This document shows, in pieces, positions 50,415-59,674 of a stretch of 64,000 nt of DNA. The notes beneath the pieces were generated by a model. The model was not told the DNA's origin, did not search any database, and saw only the letters and a program-made list of their open reading frames with translations. Source of the stretch: CAZZHG01 sp964653655 (lineage in GTDB: Bacteria; Bdellovibrionota; FAC87; UBA2466). Numbering within the stretch: position 1 is the stretch's first letter; every line of letters begins with the position of its first letter. The position numbers were made by a program, and so were the translations under genes. Location: positions 1 to 64,000 of the forward strand of contig CAZZHG010000010.1 in NCBI GenBank assembly GCA_964653655.1, written 5' to 3'.

Positions 50415-51134
50415 ATGATCCACTTTCACTTCATCACGCTTTTCCCCGAGACGGTCGAAGTTTGGCTCAATACGAGCATTCCGGGACGCGCTCGCGCGGC
50501 CGGGCTCTTTGATTATTCGACCGTTCAGCTTCGCGAGTTCACGAAGGACGTGCACCGTACCGTCGACGACGTCGCCTACGGCGGCGGCGGCGGAATGGTT
50601 CTGAAAGTGGAGCCGCTCGTGGAAGCGGTGGAATCGCTTTGGGCGAAACACGGACAGAAGAATTGCCGGACGATTTACTTTTCGCCGGCGGGCCGCCGCC
50701 TCAATCAGCAAACTCTCGATGAGCTGCACCCGGATCGGGGCGGGCCCAAACAAATCATTCTAATCTGCGGCCACTACGAAGGGGTCGACGAACGCTTCAT
50801 CGAAGGCTGGATCGATCTCGAAATTTCCATCGGCGATTTCGTGGTCACCGGCGGAGAGCTGCCGGCTCTTTGCCTGACCGATGCCCTCATCCGGCAACAG
50901 GAAGGCGCCCTCGGCTGCCAAGGGGCTTCGGAAGAAGAGTCCTTCCGGCTCAAGTCTCCGGATACGGCAAGCCCGCTCCTCGAGTATCCCCAGTACACCC
51001 GCCCGGCGGAGTTCCGGGGGCGGAAGGTTCCGGACGTCCTTCTTAGCGGCAATCATGAAAAGGTGCGGCAATGGCGCCTGGCCCAGGCTCGCTCCCGCAC
51101 GGAAACCCGCCGGCCCGATCTCCTCTCGCGTTAA
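50415..51134 (+). CDS. trmD: tRNA (guanine-37-N1)-methyltransferase TrmD
   Basis: 239 residues of the SPOUT class. It methylates G37 of tRNAs to prevent frameshifting. The trefoil-knot SAM site is visible in ICGHYEGVDERFIEGWIDLEISIGDFVVTGGE (positions about 115-146) and the C-terminal domain in RPAEFRGRKVPDVLLSGNHEK. No strong ribosome site precedes the ATG. rplS, which normally follows trmD, is absent; a peptidase gene comes next. Confidence 0.97.
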   Translation: MIHFHFITLFPETVEVWLNTSIPGRARAAGLFDYSTVQLREFTKDVHRTVDDVAYGGGGGMVLKVEPLVEAVESLWAKHGQKNCRTIYFSPAGRRLNQQTLDELHPDRGGPKQIILICGHYEGVDERFIEGWIDLEISIGDFVVTGGELPALCLTDALIRQQEGALGCQGASEEESFRLKSPDTASPLLEYPQYTRPAEFRGRKVPDVLLSGNHEKVRQWRLAQARSRTETRRPDLLSR

Positions 51135-51245
51135 CAGCCATTAACCCAATTAAGTCCTCGCTAGGGTCATACCCGGCCTTGCCTGTAAAATAGAAACAGT
51201 CTCACCGCTCGTCTTTCGCTATCCCTAAAAAATCCAGGAGGAGTC

Positions 51246-52418
51246 ATGCTTCGCTCTTTCGCCCTGCTTTGTCTGGTGGCGTCCGTCCACGCTTCCGGGG
51301 ACCATATGCGATATCTCCTTCTGCCGGATTCTCCGCCCGCCCTCACGCGGGAGCTGGGACCCGGCCAGCTGATAGCCCAGGACGGCGACGTCTCCCTGGT
51401 GACGGTTCCCTTCTCGCGCCTGGAACATTGGTCGAAAGTCGTGCACGACAGCCTCAAAGGATGCGGCGGCTACATCGACGTGACCGACGAAGTGGAAAAG
51501 GGAGCGAGCGCCGAGTATCTCGTGTGGCGGGAGAACTTCTACAAAGCAAGAGGAAGCGCCGATATCGATTACCGAGTCCGCGGCACCGGGGAGATCGCCG
51601 ACCTGGTCGCGCGGGCCGACGACGACAGGCTTTGGGCGTTTCTGACGGAGCTAAGCGCTTTTCCCGATCGCTCGGCGACCACCGCCGACGGAAAGCGGGC
51701 CGCGGAATTTTTGGAAACGAAAGCAAAAGCGGCTGCGGGCCTTCTGGGACTCACGACCGAGTTCGTCGCGACCGGCACGACTTATCAGCAGCCTTCCCTC
51801 GTGGCGACGCTGCCCGGAACCGATCCGTCCCTCCCCGGCATCGTAATCGGCGGCCACATGGATACCTTCAGCAGCAACAAACCGGGCGCCGACGACGACG
51901 GCAGCGGCAGCTCCACGGTGATGGAAGTGCTTCGCACGATCGGAACCCCCGGCTCCCGCTTCAAGCGCACGATCTATTTCATATGGTACTCGGCGGAAGA
52001 GCGGGGACTGGTGGGATCGAAGTTCGTCGTCCAGCACTTCAAGGACAAGGGACGCAAAGTGGACGCGGCTCTCCAAATGGACATGACCGGCCTGAAGAGC
52101 CCGAAGGACTCCTCCGACCTTTACCTCATCACCGACAACACGAACGCGACGCTGAACGCGACTTTGAAGCGGCTACTCACTCAATACATGCCGACGGTCA
52201 AAGTCGGCGAGACCCAGTGCGGGTACGCCTGCAGCGACCACGTAAACTGGCACCGGGCGGGCATTCCGGCTGCCTTTCCCTTCGAAACGAGCTTCGGCAA
52301 CATGAACACGAAGTTCCATACCGCGGACGACAAGATCCAATACCTGGACAAGCAGCACATGGGCAACTTCGCCCGGCTGGGCTTGGCTTACCTCGGCGAG
52401 CTTGCCGAGCTCCAATAG
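51246..52418 (+). CDS. Secreted M28-family zinc aminopeptidase
   Basis: 390 residues. A signal peptide (LRSFALLCLVASVHAS) is followed by about 80 unassigned residues, then the M28 domain: metal ligands in GGHMDTFSSNKPGADDDGSG (His, Asp), the catalytic and metal Glu pair in WYSAEERGLVGS, Asp in LQMDMTG and the last His in FHTADDKIQYLD. It would trim N-terminal residues from peptides outside the cytoplasm. GGAGGAG lies just before the ATG. A TAAAAT hexamer near 51186 may be its -10 box. Confidence 0.9.
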   Translation: MLRSFALLCLVASVHASGDHMRYLLLPDSPPALTRELGPGQLIAQDGDVSLVTVPFSRLEHWSKVVHDSLKGCGGYIDVTDEVEKGASAEYLVWRENFYKARGSADIDYRVRGTGEIADLVARADDDRLWAFLTELSAFPDRSATTADGKRAAEFLETKAKAAAGLLGLTTEFVATGTTYQQPSLVATLPGTDPSLPGIVIGGHMDTFSSNKPGADDDGSGSSTVMEVLRTIGTPGSRFKRTIYFIWYSAEERGLVGSKFVVQHFKDKGRKVDAALQMDMTGLKSPKDSSDLYLITDNTNATLNATLKRLLTQYMPTVKVGETQCGYACSDHVNWHRAGIPAAFPFETSFGNMNTKFHTADDKIQYLDKQHMGNFARLGLAYLGELAELQ

Positions 52419-52464
52419 AGCGCGCTTTGACAAGACCAGGGTCGCGGACCTAAACCTCATCCAG

Positions 52465-53529
52465 ATGAGCGCTTACGATTCCTTGCGCATTACCGATTTC
52501 GATCACTTGGAGTTCGCGGTAGCGGACCTCGACAAGGCCTCCTTGCTTTATCAAAAGCTCGGATTCCAGAAGATCGGAAGCCGGGAGCTGCTCGAGCGCC
52601 AGCTGAAGTCCAATCTCTTCGCCCAAGGCAACATTCGAATCGTGCTGAGCCAGTGCGCGGACAGCCGGGATCCCGTGGGCCAGTTCGTGAAGACGCACGG
52701 GGACGGCGTAATCAGCGTCGCCTACTCCTGCGAGGACGCCGTCTCGGCTCTCGAGCTCGCGGCAAGCCGCGGAGCCGAAGTGGTCTCCCCGCCCAAGTCT
52801 TTCCAGCGCGACTTCGGCGAAGTGCAGAGCGCCTCGATCAAAGCCTTCGGCGACGTCCGCCACACCTTCGTTTCACGAAAGGGAGATCTCTTCGGCGAAG
52901 GTTTCGAGAGCCCCTGCGGCAAGGGCATCGCTGGCTTCGGCTTCACCCGCATCGACCACATCACGAACAACGTCGAAAAGGGAAACCTCGACCAATGGGT
53001 TGAGTATTACGAAAAGATTTTCGGCCTGAAAAACGTCCGTTTCTTCGACATCCACACTCAGCGCACCGGCCTCTACTCCAAGGTGATGCAGAGCCCAGAC
53101 GGTATAATCAAGTTGCCCCTGAACGAGCCGACGGAAAGCGAATCGCAGATTCAGGAGTTCCTCGACATCAACCACGGCCCCGGGGTCCAGCACGTGGCGC
53201 TCGCGAGCGGCGGCATCGCCGCCACCTTAAAGAGCTTGCGCAAGGAAGGCCTGAAGTTTCTCGAAGTGCCTCCTACCTACTACGAGGCGATTCCGAAGCG
53301 TGTACCCAACGTCACCGAAGATCTCGCCGAGCTGCAGGAGCTTGGAATCCTCGTGGACGGCGACTCTAAAGGTTATCTTCTCCAGATCTTCTCGGAAAAT
53401 GTCGTGGGCCCCTTCTTCTATGAAGTGATCCAGCGCAAAGGCAACGACGGGTTCGGCGAAGGCAACTTCACCGCCCTCTTCGAAGCCATCGAGCGCGATC
53501 AGATTAAACGCGGCGTCCTCAAAGCCTAG
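52465..53529 (+). CDS. hppD: 4-hydroxyphenylpyruvate dioxygenase
   Basis: 354 residues, two vicinal-oxygen-chelate domains. It converts 4-hydroxyphenylpyruvate to homogentisate in tyrosine catabolism. The iron triad is in IDHITNNVEKG (His), GVQHVALASG (His) and LLQIFSENVVGPFFYE (Glu). The ATG at 52465 begins the family domain; a TTG start at 52402 would overlap the peptidase gene and lacks support. No other tyrosine pathway gene is adjacent, but this is a second aromatic-amino-acid ring-cleaving route in the window. Confidence 0.93.
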   Translation: MSAYDSLRITDFDHLEFAVADLDKASLLYQKLGFQKIGSRELLERQLKSNLFAQGNIRIVLSQCADSRDPVGQFVKTHGDGVISVAYSCEDAVSALELAASRGAEVVSPPKSFQRDFGEVQSASIKAFGDVRHTFVSRKGDLFGEGFESPCGKGIAGFGFTRIDHITNNVEKGNLDQWVEYYEKIFGLKNVRFFDIHTQRTGLYSKVMQSPDGIIKLPLNEPTESESQIQEFLDINHGPGVQHVALASGGIAATLKSLRKEGLKFLEVPPTYYEAIPKRVPNVTEDLAELQELGILVDGDSKGYLLQIFSENVVGPFFYEVIQRKGNDGFGEGNFTALFEAIERDQIKRGVLKA

Positions 53530-53951
53530 TCATACTCTTTCACTGAAACCTGCAACGTCAGGCGCAGAGGGATTTCCTCGCCCGCTTCCCATTGGGCGGC
53601 GGTCAATTTCGCCTTTCCGGTCGCGATCGCAAACGGCCGCGGCACTCCTTCCGCGTTCCGATCCCAAACCTTCGCGTCGATCTCCATTTCACCTCCCGGC
53701 GGCGGCCGCCACTCGGGAAGCGACAGCTCGTTCCACGAAAGCGGCCCGGCCACGAGCCGCCGGGCCGCTCCCGTTCCCTCGCCCACGTTAATTTCCAGCT
53801 GAATCACCCGCCCCAGAAACCGCTCCCACCGGGCGGACGGAGACTTCAGCCCTTGGGGGAAGCGCAGCCGAACCCGCGGTCCGGACTCGGTGGGAGGGGT
53901 AGCTTGTTGGCAGCCGGCTATCAGCAAAGAAAGAAAAAGAAGACGAGACAT
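53526..53951 (-). CDS. Small lipoprotein of unknown function
   Basis: 141 residues. MSRLLFLSLLIAGCQQ is a compact lipoprotein signal with lipobox LIAGC. The mature part looks beta-rich (VRLRFPQGLK, IQLEINVGEG, EIPLRLTLQVSV) and may form one immunoglobulin-like sandwich. No known family was recognised. Its stop overlaps the convergent hppD end by four bases, and the metallopeptidase-like gene lies 31 bases upstream on the same strand. Confidence 0.6.
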   Translation of the reverse strand: MSRLLFLSLLIAGCQQATPPTESGPRVRLRFPQGLKSPSARWERFLGRVIQLEINVGEGTGAARRLVAGPLSWNELSLPEWRPPPGGEMEIDAKVWDRNAEGVPRPFAIATGKAKLTAAQWEAGEEIPLRLTLQVSVKEYD

Positions 53952-53982
53952 GACCTGCCGCTATCGCAAGAGCGGGGCCAGC

Positions 53983-54609
53983 TCACCAGGCTGGTTCGAG
54001 GATGGGTTCGAGGGCGAACTCGGTCTGAAGAGTCTCGGGTCCGGACTCGATGGGCGTCACCTTCAGTAGCTTGGGTTTCGGCTCCGGAAAGTGGTGCGCG
54101 CGGATTTCACCGTAACGAAGCCTTAGATGGTAAGGGCCGCCCCTAAGAAACTCGTAGGTCTCGGGATTGTGATCGCCCCCGAGATAGATGTCGGTCAGGT
54201 CCCGCACGTTGCGATCGAACTCTTTCGGATCCCCGTGCAACTTGGAGCGTCCCTTAAACCGCCTGAGGTCTCCATTGAAGGTCGGATGTATATGGTAGAG
54301 CTCGTGAACGACGGTCTCAATTTTCTCGCGCAACGAAAGGCCCAGAAACCGCGGCAGCATGAAGTACATGTAATAAAGGATCTCGTGGCCTTCGTGCTTC
54401 TGGGGCACCATCGCCCAATGGTAGAGTCGGCCCCGGTGTTTACGCAGCTCCACCGGTACCCCGTCCCGGTATCTCAACGGAACGACGTAAGCGAGCACCC
54501 CTCCCCGGTTACGGGAACGGTTGAAGGATGCACTAACCCGTATACGCTTGGCGTCGAACTGTTTAAAGTCCGGCACGGACGACGCAACTTCGGCAATCAG
54601 TTGGGTCAT
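53983..54609 (-). CDS. Putative zinc metallopeptidase with HExxH motif
   Basis: 208 residues, not assigned to a named family. HELYHIHPTF near residue 103 contains HExxH within a predicted helix (REKIETVVHELYHIHP), the usual zinc-protease core; possible third ligands lie in KLHGDPKEFDRNVRD downstream. No signal peptide, so it is probably cytoplasmic. It is followed after 31 bases by a lipoprotein gene. SprT-like and other minimal gluzincin families are alternatives. Confidence 0.6.
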   Translation of the reverse strand: MTQLIAEVASSVPDFKQFDAKRIRVSASFNRSRNRGGVLAYVVPLRYRDGVPVELRKHRGRLYHWAMVPQKHEGHEILYYMYFMLPRFLGLSLREKIETVVHELYHIHPTFNGDLRRFKGRSKLHGDPKEFDRNVRDLTDIYLGGDHNPETYEFLRGGPYHLRLRYGEIRAHHFPEPKPKLLKVTPIESGPETLQTEFALEPILEPAW

Positions 54610-54831
54610 CCGGTTATTGAAATCGAGGCCTTCGATGGGTCTTTCCTCCCCCTACCTTCTTCTAAAATGCCACGGGTTTTGTCCTTTACCAACGATGTTA
54701 ACCTCCGAAAATGGTTTGCCAAAGCCCCCAAGAATGCCATTGACACGGCTTGTGCCACATAGGAAAAGAGGGGGTCCTTAAAAGTGCCTTTTTTCCTTAT
54801 CGCTAATAAGTTTTGTCGGAGATTTAGCTAA

Positions 54832-56736
54832 ATGTCTTTTGAAAATCAGGGAGTTGGAGAACAAGTGGTGACATCAGCCAAGAACCGAAACGCAGCCAAA
54901 GATGCCCCCCGCAAGGGTCTCATCTCCCCCAAGACTCGGTTCGCCGTAGCCGATCTCCCCGAGCTTCCTGAGAAGGATGACAATCTGGAATCCCAGACCG
55001 GCGCGATCAAAGAGAACGGAATGACGTTCTCCCAGCTGCTGGAAACCAGCTCCAAAGGCGCGAAGTTCACCGAAGGCGAAGTGGTCGAAGGCCACGTCGT
55101 CTCCGTCGACTCCGACTACATCACCATCGACATCGGTTATAAGTCCGAAGGTCAGGTGTATGCCTCCGAGTTTTACGACAACACCGGCAAGCTCACCATC
55201 GAAGCGGGCGATGCCGTTCTCGTTTACATCGAAAAGATTGAAGACGACGAAGGCCGGCTCATTCTCTCTAAGGAGAAAGCCGACGTTCTGCGCGCCTGGG
55301 ACGAAATCAGCGAAGCCTGTGAAAAGGACGAGCTGGTCGAAGGTACCGTCGTCGCGAAGGTCAAGGGCGGTCTCTCGGTCGACATCGGCGTAAAGGCCTT
55401 CCTCCCCGGTTCCCAGGTCGATCTCCGGCCCACGAAGAACCTCGACCAATTCATCGGCAAGACTTTCAAGTTCAAGATCATCAAGTTCAACAAGAAGCGG
55501 GGCAACATCGTGCTCTCCCGCCGTCTCCTCCTTATGGAAGAGAGAGCCCGCCTCAAGGAACAGACCCTCTCCAAGATCGAAGAGGGAATGGTCACCAAAG
55601 GTATCATCAAGAACCTCACGGAGTACGGCGCGTTCATCGACCTCGGCGGTCTCGACGGCCTTCTCCACATCACCGACATGTCCTGGGGACGCATCAAGCA
55701 TCCTTCGGAAATTTTCCACGTCGGCGATCAGATCGAGGTCAAGATTCTCAAGTACGACGAGGAAAAAGAGCGCGTCTCCCTCGGCTACAAGCAGCTTCAG
55801 AACGATCCGTGGAACACCGTCGAAGAGCGGTACACGGTCGGCCAGCGCGTGAAGGGCAAAGTCGTGAGCCTCACGGATTACGGCGCCTTCATCGAGCTCG
55901 AGCCGGGCATCGAAGGCCTCGTGCACGTTTCCGAAATGTCCTGGACCCAGCGGGTTAAGCACCCGTCGAAGCTCGTGAACGAGAAGGACGTCGTCGAAGC
56001 CGTCGTGCTCGACGTCGATACGGCGAACCGCCGCATCTCTCTCGGCATGAAGCAGATCGAGCCGAATCCTTGGGATCTCCTCGCCGAGAAGTATCCGGTC
56101 GGCACCAAGATCAAGGGCGTGGTCAAGAACACCACCGACTTCGGTATCTTCGTGGGAGTGCCGGAAGGCATCGACGGCCTCGTTCACATCAGCGACATGA
56201 GCTGGGAGAACAAGAACATCGATCCGAACACCGCTTTCAAGAAGGGCGACGAGCTCGAATGCGTCGTCCTCTCCATCGACAAGGAAAACGAGAAGTTCAG
56301 CTTGGGCATCAAGCAGCTCTCCGACGATCCTTGGAGAGCGGTCGCGGATCGCTTCCCCGCCGGCAAAACGGTCAAAGGCAAGGTCACCAAAGTCGCCGAC
56401 TTCGGTCTCTTCCTCGAGATCGAGCCGGGCGTCGAAGGCCTCCTGCACGTGTCCGAGCTCGGCGGCGAAGGCAAGCCGAAGGACAAGCTGAAGGAAGTCG
56501 CGGAAGGCACCGAGATCGAGTGCCTCATCGTCTCCGTCGACATGAAAGAGCGCAAACTCGCTCTCTCCGTCAAAGCGCTTCACCGCGCCGAGGAACGGGA
56601 GAACATCAAGCAGTACGCGAAGAAGTCGGCCTCCAGCTCCAAGGCGAGCCTGGGCGATCTCTTCGACGCTGCGATGGCCGAGAAGCTCAAAGCCGCGGTC
56701 GCCGATAAGGGCGAAGATTCCGACGACAAAGAATAA
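54832..56736 (+). CDS. rpsA: 30S ribosomal protein S1
   Basis: 634 residues with six S1 RNA-binding repeats; later repeats show the strong motif KGVVKNTTDFGIFVGV or GKVVSLTDYGAFIEL followed by GLVHVSEMSW. A leading extension of about 65 residues precedes the first repeat. S1 binds mRNA leaders and helps initiation. GGAG stands ten bases before the ATG. A perfect TTGACA lies at 54740-54745 but no good -10 partner was found. sppA follows after eight bases. Confidence 0.97.
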   Translation: MSFENQGVGEQVVTSAKNRNAAKDAPRKGLISPKTRFAVADLPELPEKDDNLESQTGAIKENGMTFSQLLETSSKGAKFTEGEVVEGHVVSVDSDYITIDIGYKSEGQVYASEFYDNTGKLTIEAGDAVLVYIEKIEDDEGRLILSKEKADVLRAWDEISEACEKDELVEGTVVAKVKGGLSVDIGVKAFLPGSQVDLRPTKNLDQFIGKTFKFKIIKFNKKRGNIVLSRRLLLMEERARLKEQTLSKIEEGMVTKGIIKNLTEYGAFIDLGGLDGLLHITDMSWGRIKHPSEIFHVGDQIEVKILKYDEEKERVSLGYKQLQNDPWNTVEERYTVGQRVKGKVVSLTDYGAFIELEPGIEGLVHVSEMSWTQRVKHPSKLVNEKDVVEAVVLDVDTANRRISLGMKQIEPNPWDLLAEKYPVGTKIKGVVKNTTDFGIFVGVPEGIDGLVHISDMSWENKNIDPNTAFKKGDELECVVLSIDKENEKFSLGIKQLSDDPWRAVADRFPAGKTVKGKVTKVADFGLFLEIEPGVEGLLHVSELGGEGKPKDKLKEVAEGTEIECLIVSVDMKERKLALSVKALHRAEERENIKQYAKKSASSSKASLGDLFDAAMAEKLKAAVADKGEDSDDKE

Positions 56737-56744
56737 GAGACTCC

Positions 56745-57662
56745 ATGAAAGGCCTACTGAAGTTCCTCGGTGGCTGCATTCTGGTCTTTCTGATCCTGGT
56801 GACCCTCACCGGGACGGTCTCCTTTATCCGTAAAACCTGGTTCGGCGGCGGTGGCCACTCGGCGCCCATCCGCGTGCTCGAGATCTCGGGCATGCTGACC
56901 CAGTCGAAGGGCAAGCTCAAAGAGCTCGAAAAGATCCTCGAGAACTCCAGCACGAAGGCCATCGTCATCCGCGTGAACTCTCCCGGCGGGCTGGTCGCCC
57001 CTTCGCAGGAGCTCTACAACGGAATCAAACGCGCGGACGCGAAAGTTCCGGTCATCGTTTCTATGGGCCCTCTCGCCGCGAGCGGCGGCTACTACCTCGC
57101 GCTCGGCGGCCGCACCATAGTCGCCAATCCCGGCACACTCACGGCCAGCATCGGCGTCATCATCGAATTCGTGAACACCCAGCGCCTGTTCGAATGGGCG
57201 AAGGTCGAGCGTTTCGCCATCACCGGCGGAAAATTCAAGGCCATCGGCACTCCGTTCCGCCCGATGACGAACGAAGAGCGCCAGCTTCTGACCGGAATGG
57301 TGAACGACATCCACCTGCAGTTCAAAGCCGCCGTCCAAGAAAGGCGCAAGCTTTCGGACGCGGAGATGGTAGACACGACCGACGGCCGCGTGATGACCGG
57401 CTCCCAGGCCGTGAAGGCGAAACTCGTCGATCAGCTAGGAGATCTTCACGACGCCGTGGAGTTGGCGAAAGCCGCCGCGAAGCTACCGGCGGACGCCGCC
57501 GTGGACTACAACGAAGGTACTCAGGGTATCTTGATGAAGCTTCTCTTCGGGGATGACGAAGAAGAAGCGCAAGGCGTCTTACAGTCTTTCAGAAACTTCG
57601 GTACGGGAGCGGCTTCACTCGTCCCCGGGTGGCACGTCCTGCTTCTTAGCCCGGTCCGCTGA
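56745..57662 (+). CDS. sppA: Signal peptide peptidase SppA (S49 family)
   Basis: 305 residues, the short single-domain form. One N-terminal membrane helix (GGCILVFLILVTLTGTVSFI) anchors it; the periplasmic protease domain shows RVNSPGGLVAPSQELYNGI, the catalytic Ser in GPLAASGGYYLALGG and the likely Lys in the ITGGKFKAIGTPFRPM region. It degrades signal peptides left in the inner membrane. It follows rpsA by eight bases and would be co-transcribed. Its last 48 bases overlap the convergent lipoprotein gene. Confidence 0.93.
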   Translation: MKGLLKFLGGCILVFLILVTLTGTVSFIRKTWFGGGGHSAPIRVLEISGMLTQSKGKLKELEKILENSSTKAIVIRVNSPGGLVAPSQELYNGIKRADAKVPVIVSMGPLAASGGYYLALGGRTIVANPGTLTASIGVIIEFVNTQRLFEWAKVERFAITGGKFKAIGTPFRPMTNEERQLLTGMVNDIHLQFKAAVQERRKLSDAEMVDTTDGRVMTGSQAVKAKLVDQLGDLHDAVELAKAAAKLPADAAVDYNEGTQGILMKLLFGDDEEEAQGVLQSFRNFGTGAASLVPGWHVLLLSPVR

Positions 57663-58553
57663 AGGCGAGACCGCAATCTCAAACGCAGTCTCAGGCAAAT
57701 CCAGCTTATAAACCCGGATCGCATTGCCATGAAGAACCGCGGGCCAATGCTCTTTCGCGAACACGGCGCGGACGGCGCCGACTCCGGGATTGATCACGGC
57801 GAGCGGATAGTTCGAGCCGAAGAGAATTTTCTTCGGATACGGAGCGAAGGGGCGCAAGATTTCCTGGAGCCGCTGGGTGGTCTCGGCGGAGCTCTTGTAG
57901 CCGGCCTCCGGATGAACCACGACGGAGGTATCGGCGTAAACATTCGGGTAATTGGCCACGAGCCACAGACCGTCCTTCGGGCTCGGCGAGCCGAGAGCAG
58001 CCAGAACGAAATTCACGTTCGAGTTGCGACTGACGAGCGTTTCCCAGTCGAGAGTCTTCGCGCCACGTCCCTCGAGAAGCACGGGAACCCGGTGCTTCGC
58101 CGCAAGAGCCACCGACGCTTGCCGCTGAGCCGGAGAAGTCGCGTGCGAGATGAGAACACAGCGGTAAATGCCTTTTTCCAAGCCTTGGGTGAGATGCTTT
58201 TGCGCGGCGGGAGTCAAAACGGGCCCGCCGCAGACAGCGAGCTTCACCATGAACTTCTTGTCGATTCGCGGAAAGAATCTCGTCTGGCCCGGAAGGGCGA
58301 CGGCGCCGAGAACGTTCGCTCCGCGGAACGCGACTTCCATTCCCCAGCTGGGTTGAACGCCGGCGTCGTCTTGAGCGTTCTCGAACTCGGTGTGAGCGTC
58401 GACGACCGGAAGCATCGGCTCGACTTCGGCGATCTCACGGGAGCCGTTCTTGGTCATGACTTCACCAAGCCCTCCCATGCCACGCAATCCGAGCGAGGAT
58501 TTGTAACATCCTCCCAGGAACAAGCAGGCAAATATGAAGATCGTGAAACGCAA
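57615..58553 (-). CDS. Amidohydrolase-2-like lipoprotein lacking metal ligands
   Basis: 312 residues. TTG start, supported by GGAGG five bases upstream, opens a lipoprotein signal (IFIFACLFLGGC). The body follows the order of TIM-barrel metal-dependent hydrolases: LPVVDAHTEF near residue 50, ILFGSNYPLAVINPG near 244 and a VLHGNAIRVYKL end. Compared with the true ACMSD encoded at 4041-5060, HxH has become HxE, GSDYP has become GSNYP, and the other two His positions are not seen. It is therefore probably a non-catalytic binding or structural relative. Confidence 0.7.
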   Translation of the reverse strand: MRFTIFIFACLFLGGCYKSSLGLRGMGGLGEVMTKNGSREIAEVEPMLPVVDAHTEFENAQDDAGVQPSWGMEVAFRGANVLGAVALPGQTRFFPRIDKKFMVKLAVCGGPVLTPAAQKHLTQGLEKGIYRCVLISHATSPAQRQASVALAAKHRVPVLLEGRGAKTLDWETLVSRNSNVNFVLAALGSPSPKDGLWLVANYPNVYADTSVVVHPEAGYKSSAETTQRLQEILRPFAPYPKKILFGSNYPLAVINPGVGAVRAVFAKEHWPAVLHGNAIRVYKLDLPETAFEIAVSPSADRAKKQDVPPGDE

Positions 58554-58614
58554 CTGGCCTCCGAAGAGCGGCGGGATGCCCCCGTCTTCTTATCGACCCC
58601 CTAACTACAGGACA

Positions 58615-59553
58615 TTAGTCAGGTAAAGTCTCGGAGGAGGACTCGGGTTCCGGCTCGTCAACACTGGGCGGCACTGGAGGGGCCGCGGCGTCGTCTGGCA
58701 GGTCCACGGCGCCTTCATCGGCATCGCCGAAAGGCTCCGCGGCATTGGGATCTCCACTGTCCTCGCTACCCCAAAGAGATTCGCTAAGCCCCTGATTCCT
58801 CGCGGATTCGTCGATATAGCCCAGTTTGAACATGGTCTCGACGATTTGGTTCACCCGCTTCTTGGCCCAGGGAGTTAACGCCTTGGTCCGAAAGTACGCG
58901 TGGTACTTGCGAGGCGAAGGAAGAAGCATCGCAATGAACGCACCTTCCCGAACGGACAAACGCGACGGAACAACGCCGAAGTAATAAGTTGAGGCTTGGC
59001 CGATGCCGTAAATCCCGGGCCCAAGCTCCACCATGTTCATGTAGAAGCAAAGAATCTCGGACTTGGTGAATTCCTTTTCGAGCTCCGAAGCCCACACGAA
59101 CTCACGCAGTTTCCGCCAAAGAGATTTCTCGCTCGAGAGAAAAGCGTTCTTGATCACCTGCTGAGTGATGGTGCTGGCGCCGCGGGCCCAGCGCTTTTCG
59201 CGAAAGTCCTTTTTGATCGCTTCTTGTAACTCGTGAAGATCGACTCCCTTGTGGGAGTAGAAAGTCGTATCTTCCGACGAGATGACGGCCATGATCACGT
59301 AGTCTGAGATCAGTTCGATCGGAACCCACCCTTGAGCTTTGGGCCCAACTCTTCTCGTCGACTCTGTCCCGTTGGCCAGTTTTATCGGCATTTCAACGGA
59401 GGAGCGCATTTGAGCGAAGTTCGGCAGTTTGAATTTGAGGTAAAGGACGAGACTGCCAAGAAAGGCGATGGCGAGTACGATTCCGACTATCGCCACCACG
59501 AGGGTAGTTCGCTTTTTCGGGCCTTCGAGTGCGTTATCCATAGCTGTGCCCAC
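58615..59553 (-). CDS. mtgA: Monofunctional peptidoglycan transglycosylase (GT51)
   Basis: 312 residues. A membrane anchor (TLVVAIVGIVLAIAFLGSLVL) is followed by the GT51 domain with SSEDTTFYSHKGVD (catalytic Glu), RGASTITQQVIKNAF, KSEILCFYMNMVELGPGIYG and the LPSPRKYH end. It polymerises lipid II into glycan chains. A Pro/Glu/Asp-rich tail of about 60 residues follows, with no transpeptidase domain, which separates it from PBP1 proteins. Start is GTG with GGGGA seven bases upstream; an ATG four codons later is possible. Confidence 0.9.
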   Translation of the reverse strand: MGTAMDNALEGPKKRTTLVVAIVGIVLAIAFLGSLVLYLKFKLPNFAQMRSSVEMPIKLANGTESTRRVGPKAQGWVPIELISDYVIMAVISSEDTTFYSHKGVDLHELQEAIKKDFREKRWARGASTITQQVIKNAFLSSEKSLWRKLREFVWASELEKEFTKSEILCFYMNMVELGPGIYGIGQASTYYFGVVPSRLSVREGAFIAMLLPSPRKYHAYFRTKALTPWAKKRVNQIVETMFKLGYIDESARNQGLSESLWGSEDSGDPNAAEPFGDADEGAVDLPDDAAAPPVPPSVDEPEPESSSETLPD

Positions 59554-59674
59554 GTAGCAATCCCCGAATTTTTCGCCGTCCGACTAGACATCCACGCCCG
59601 TCGAAGTTTTGGGACTGGTTGCCACCAGAGTAGCGGCTTTTCAACTGCCCCGCTAGTCGCTACATTGAACCCCG

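Noticed and set aside
54740..54745. TTGACA as -35 box of an rpsA promoter
   Set aside because: No acceptable -10 hexamer lies 15-19 bases downstream.
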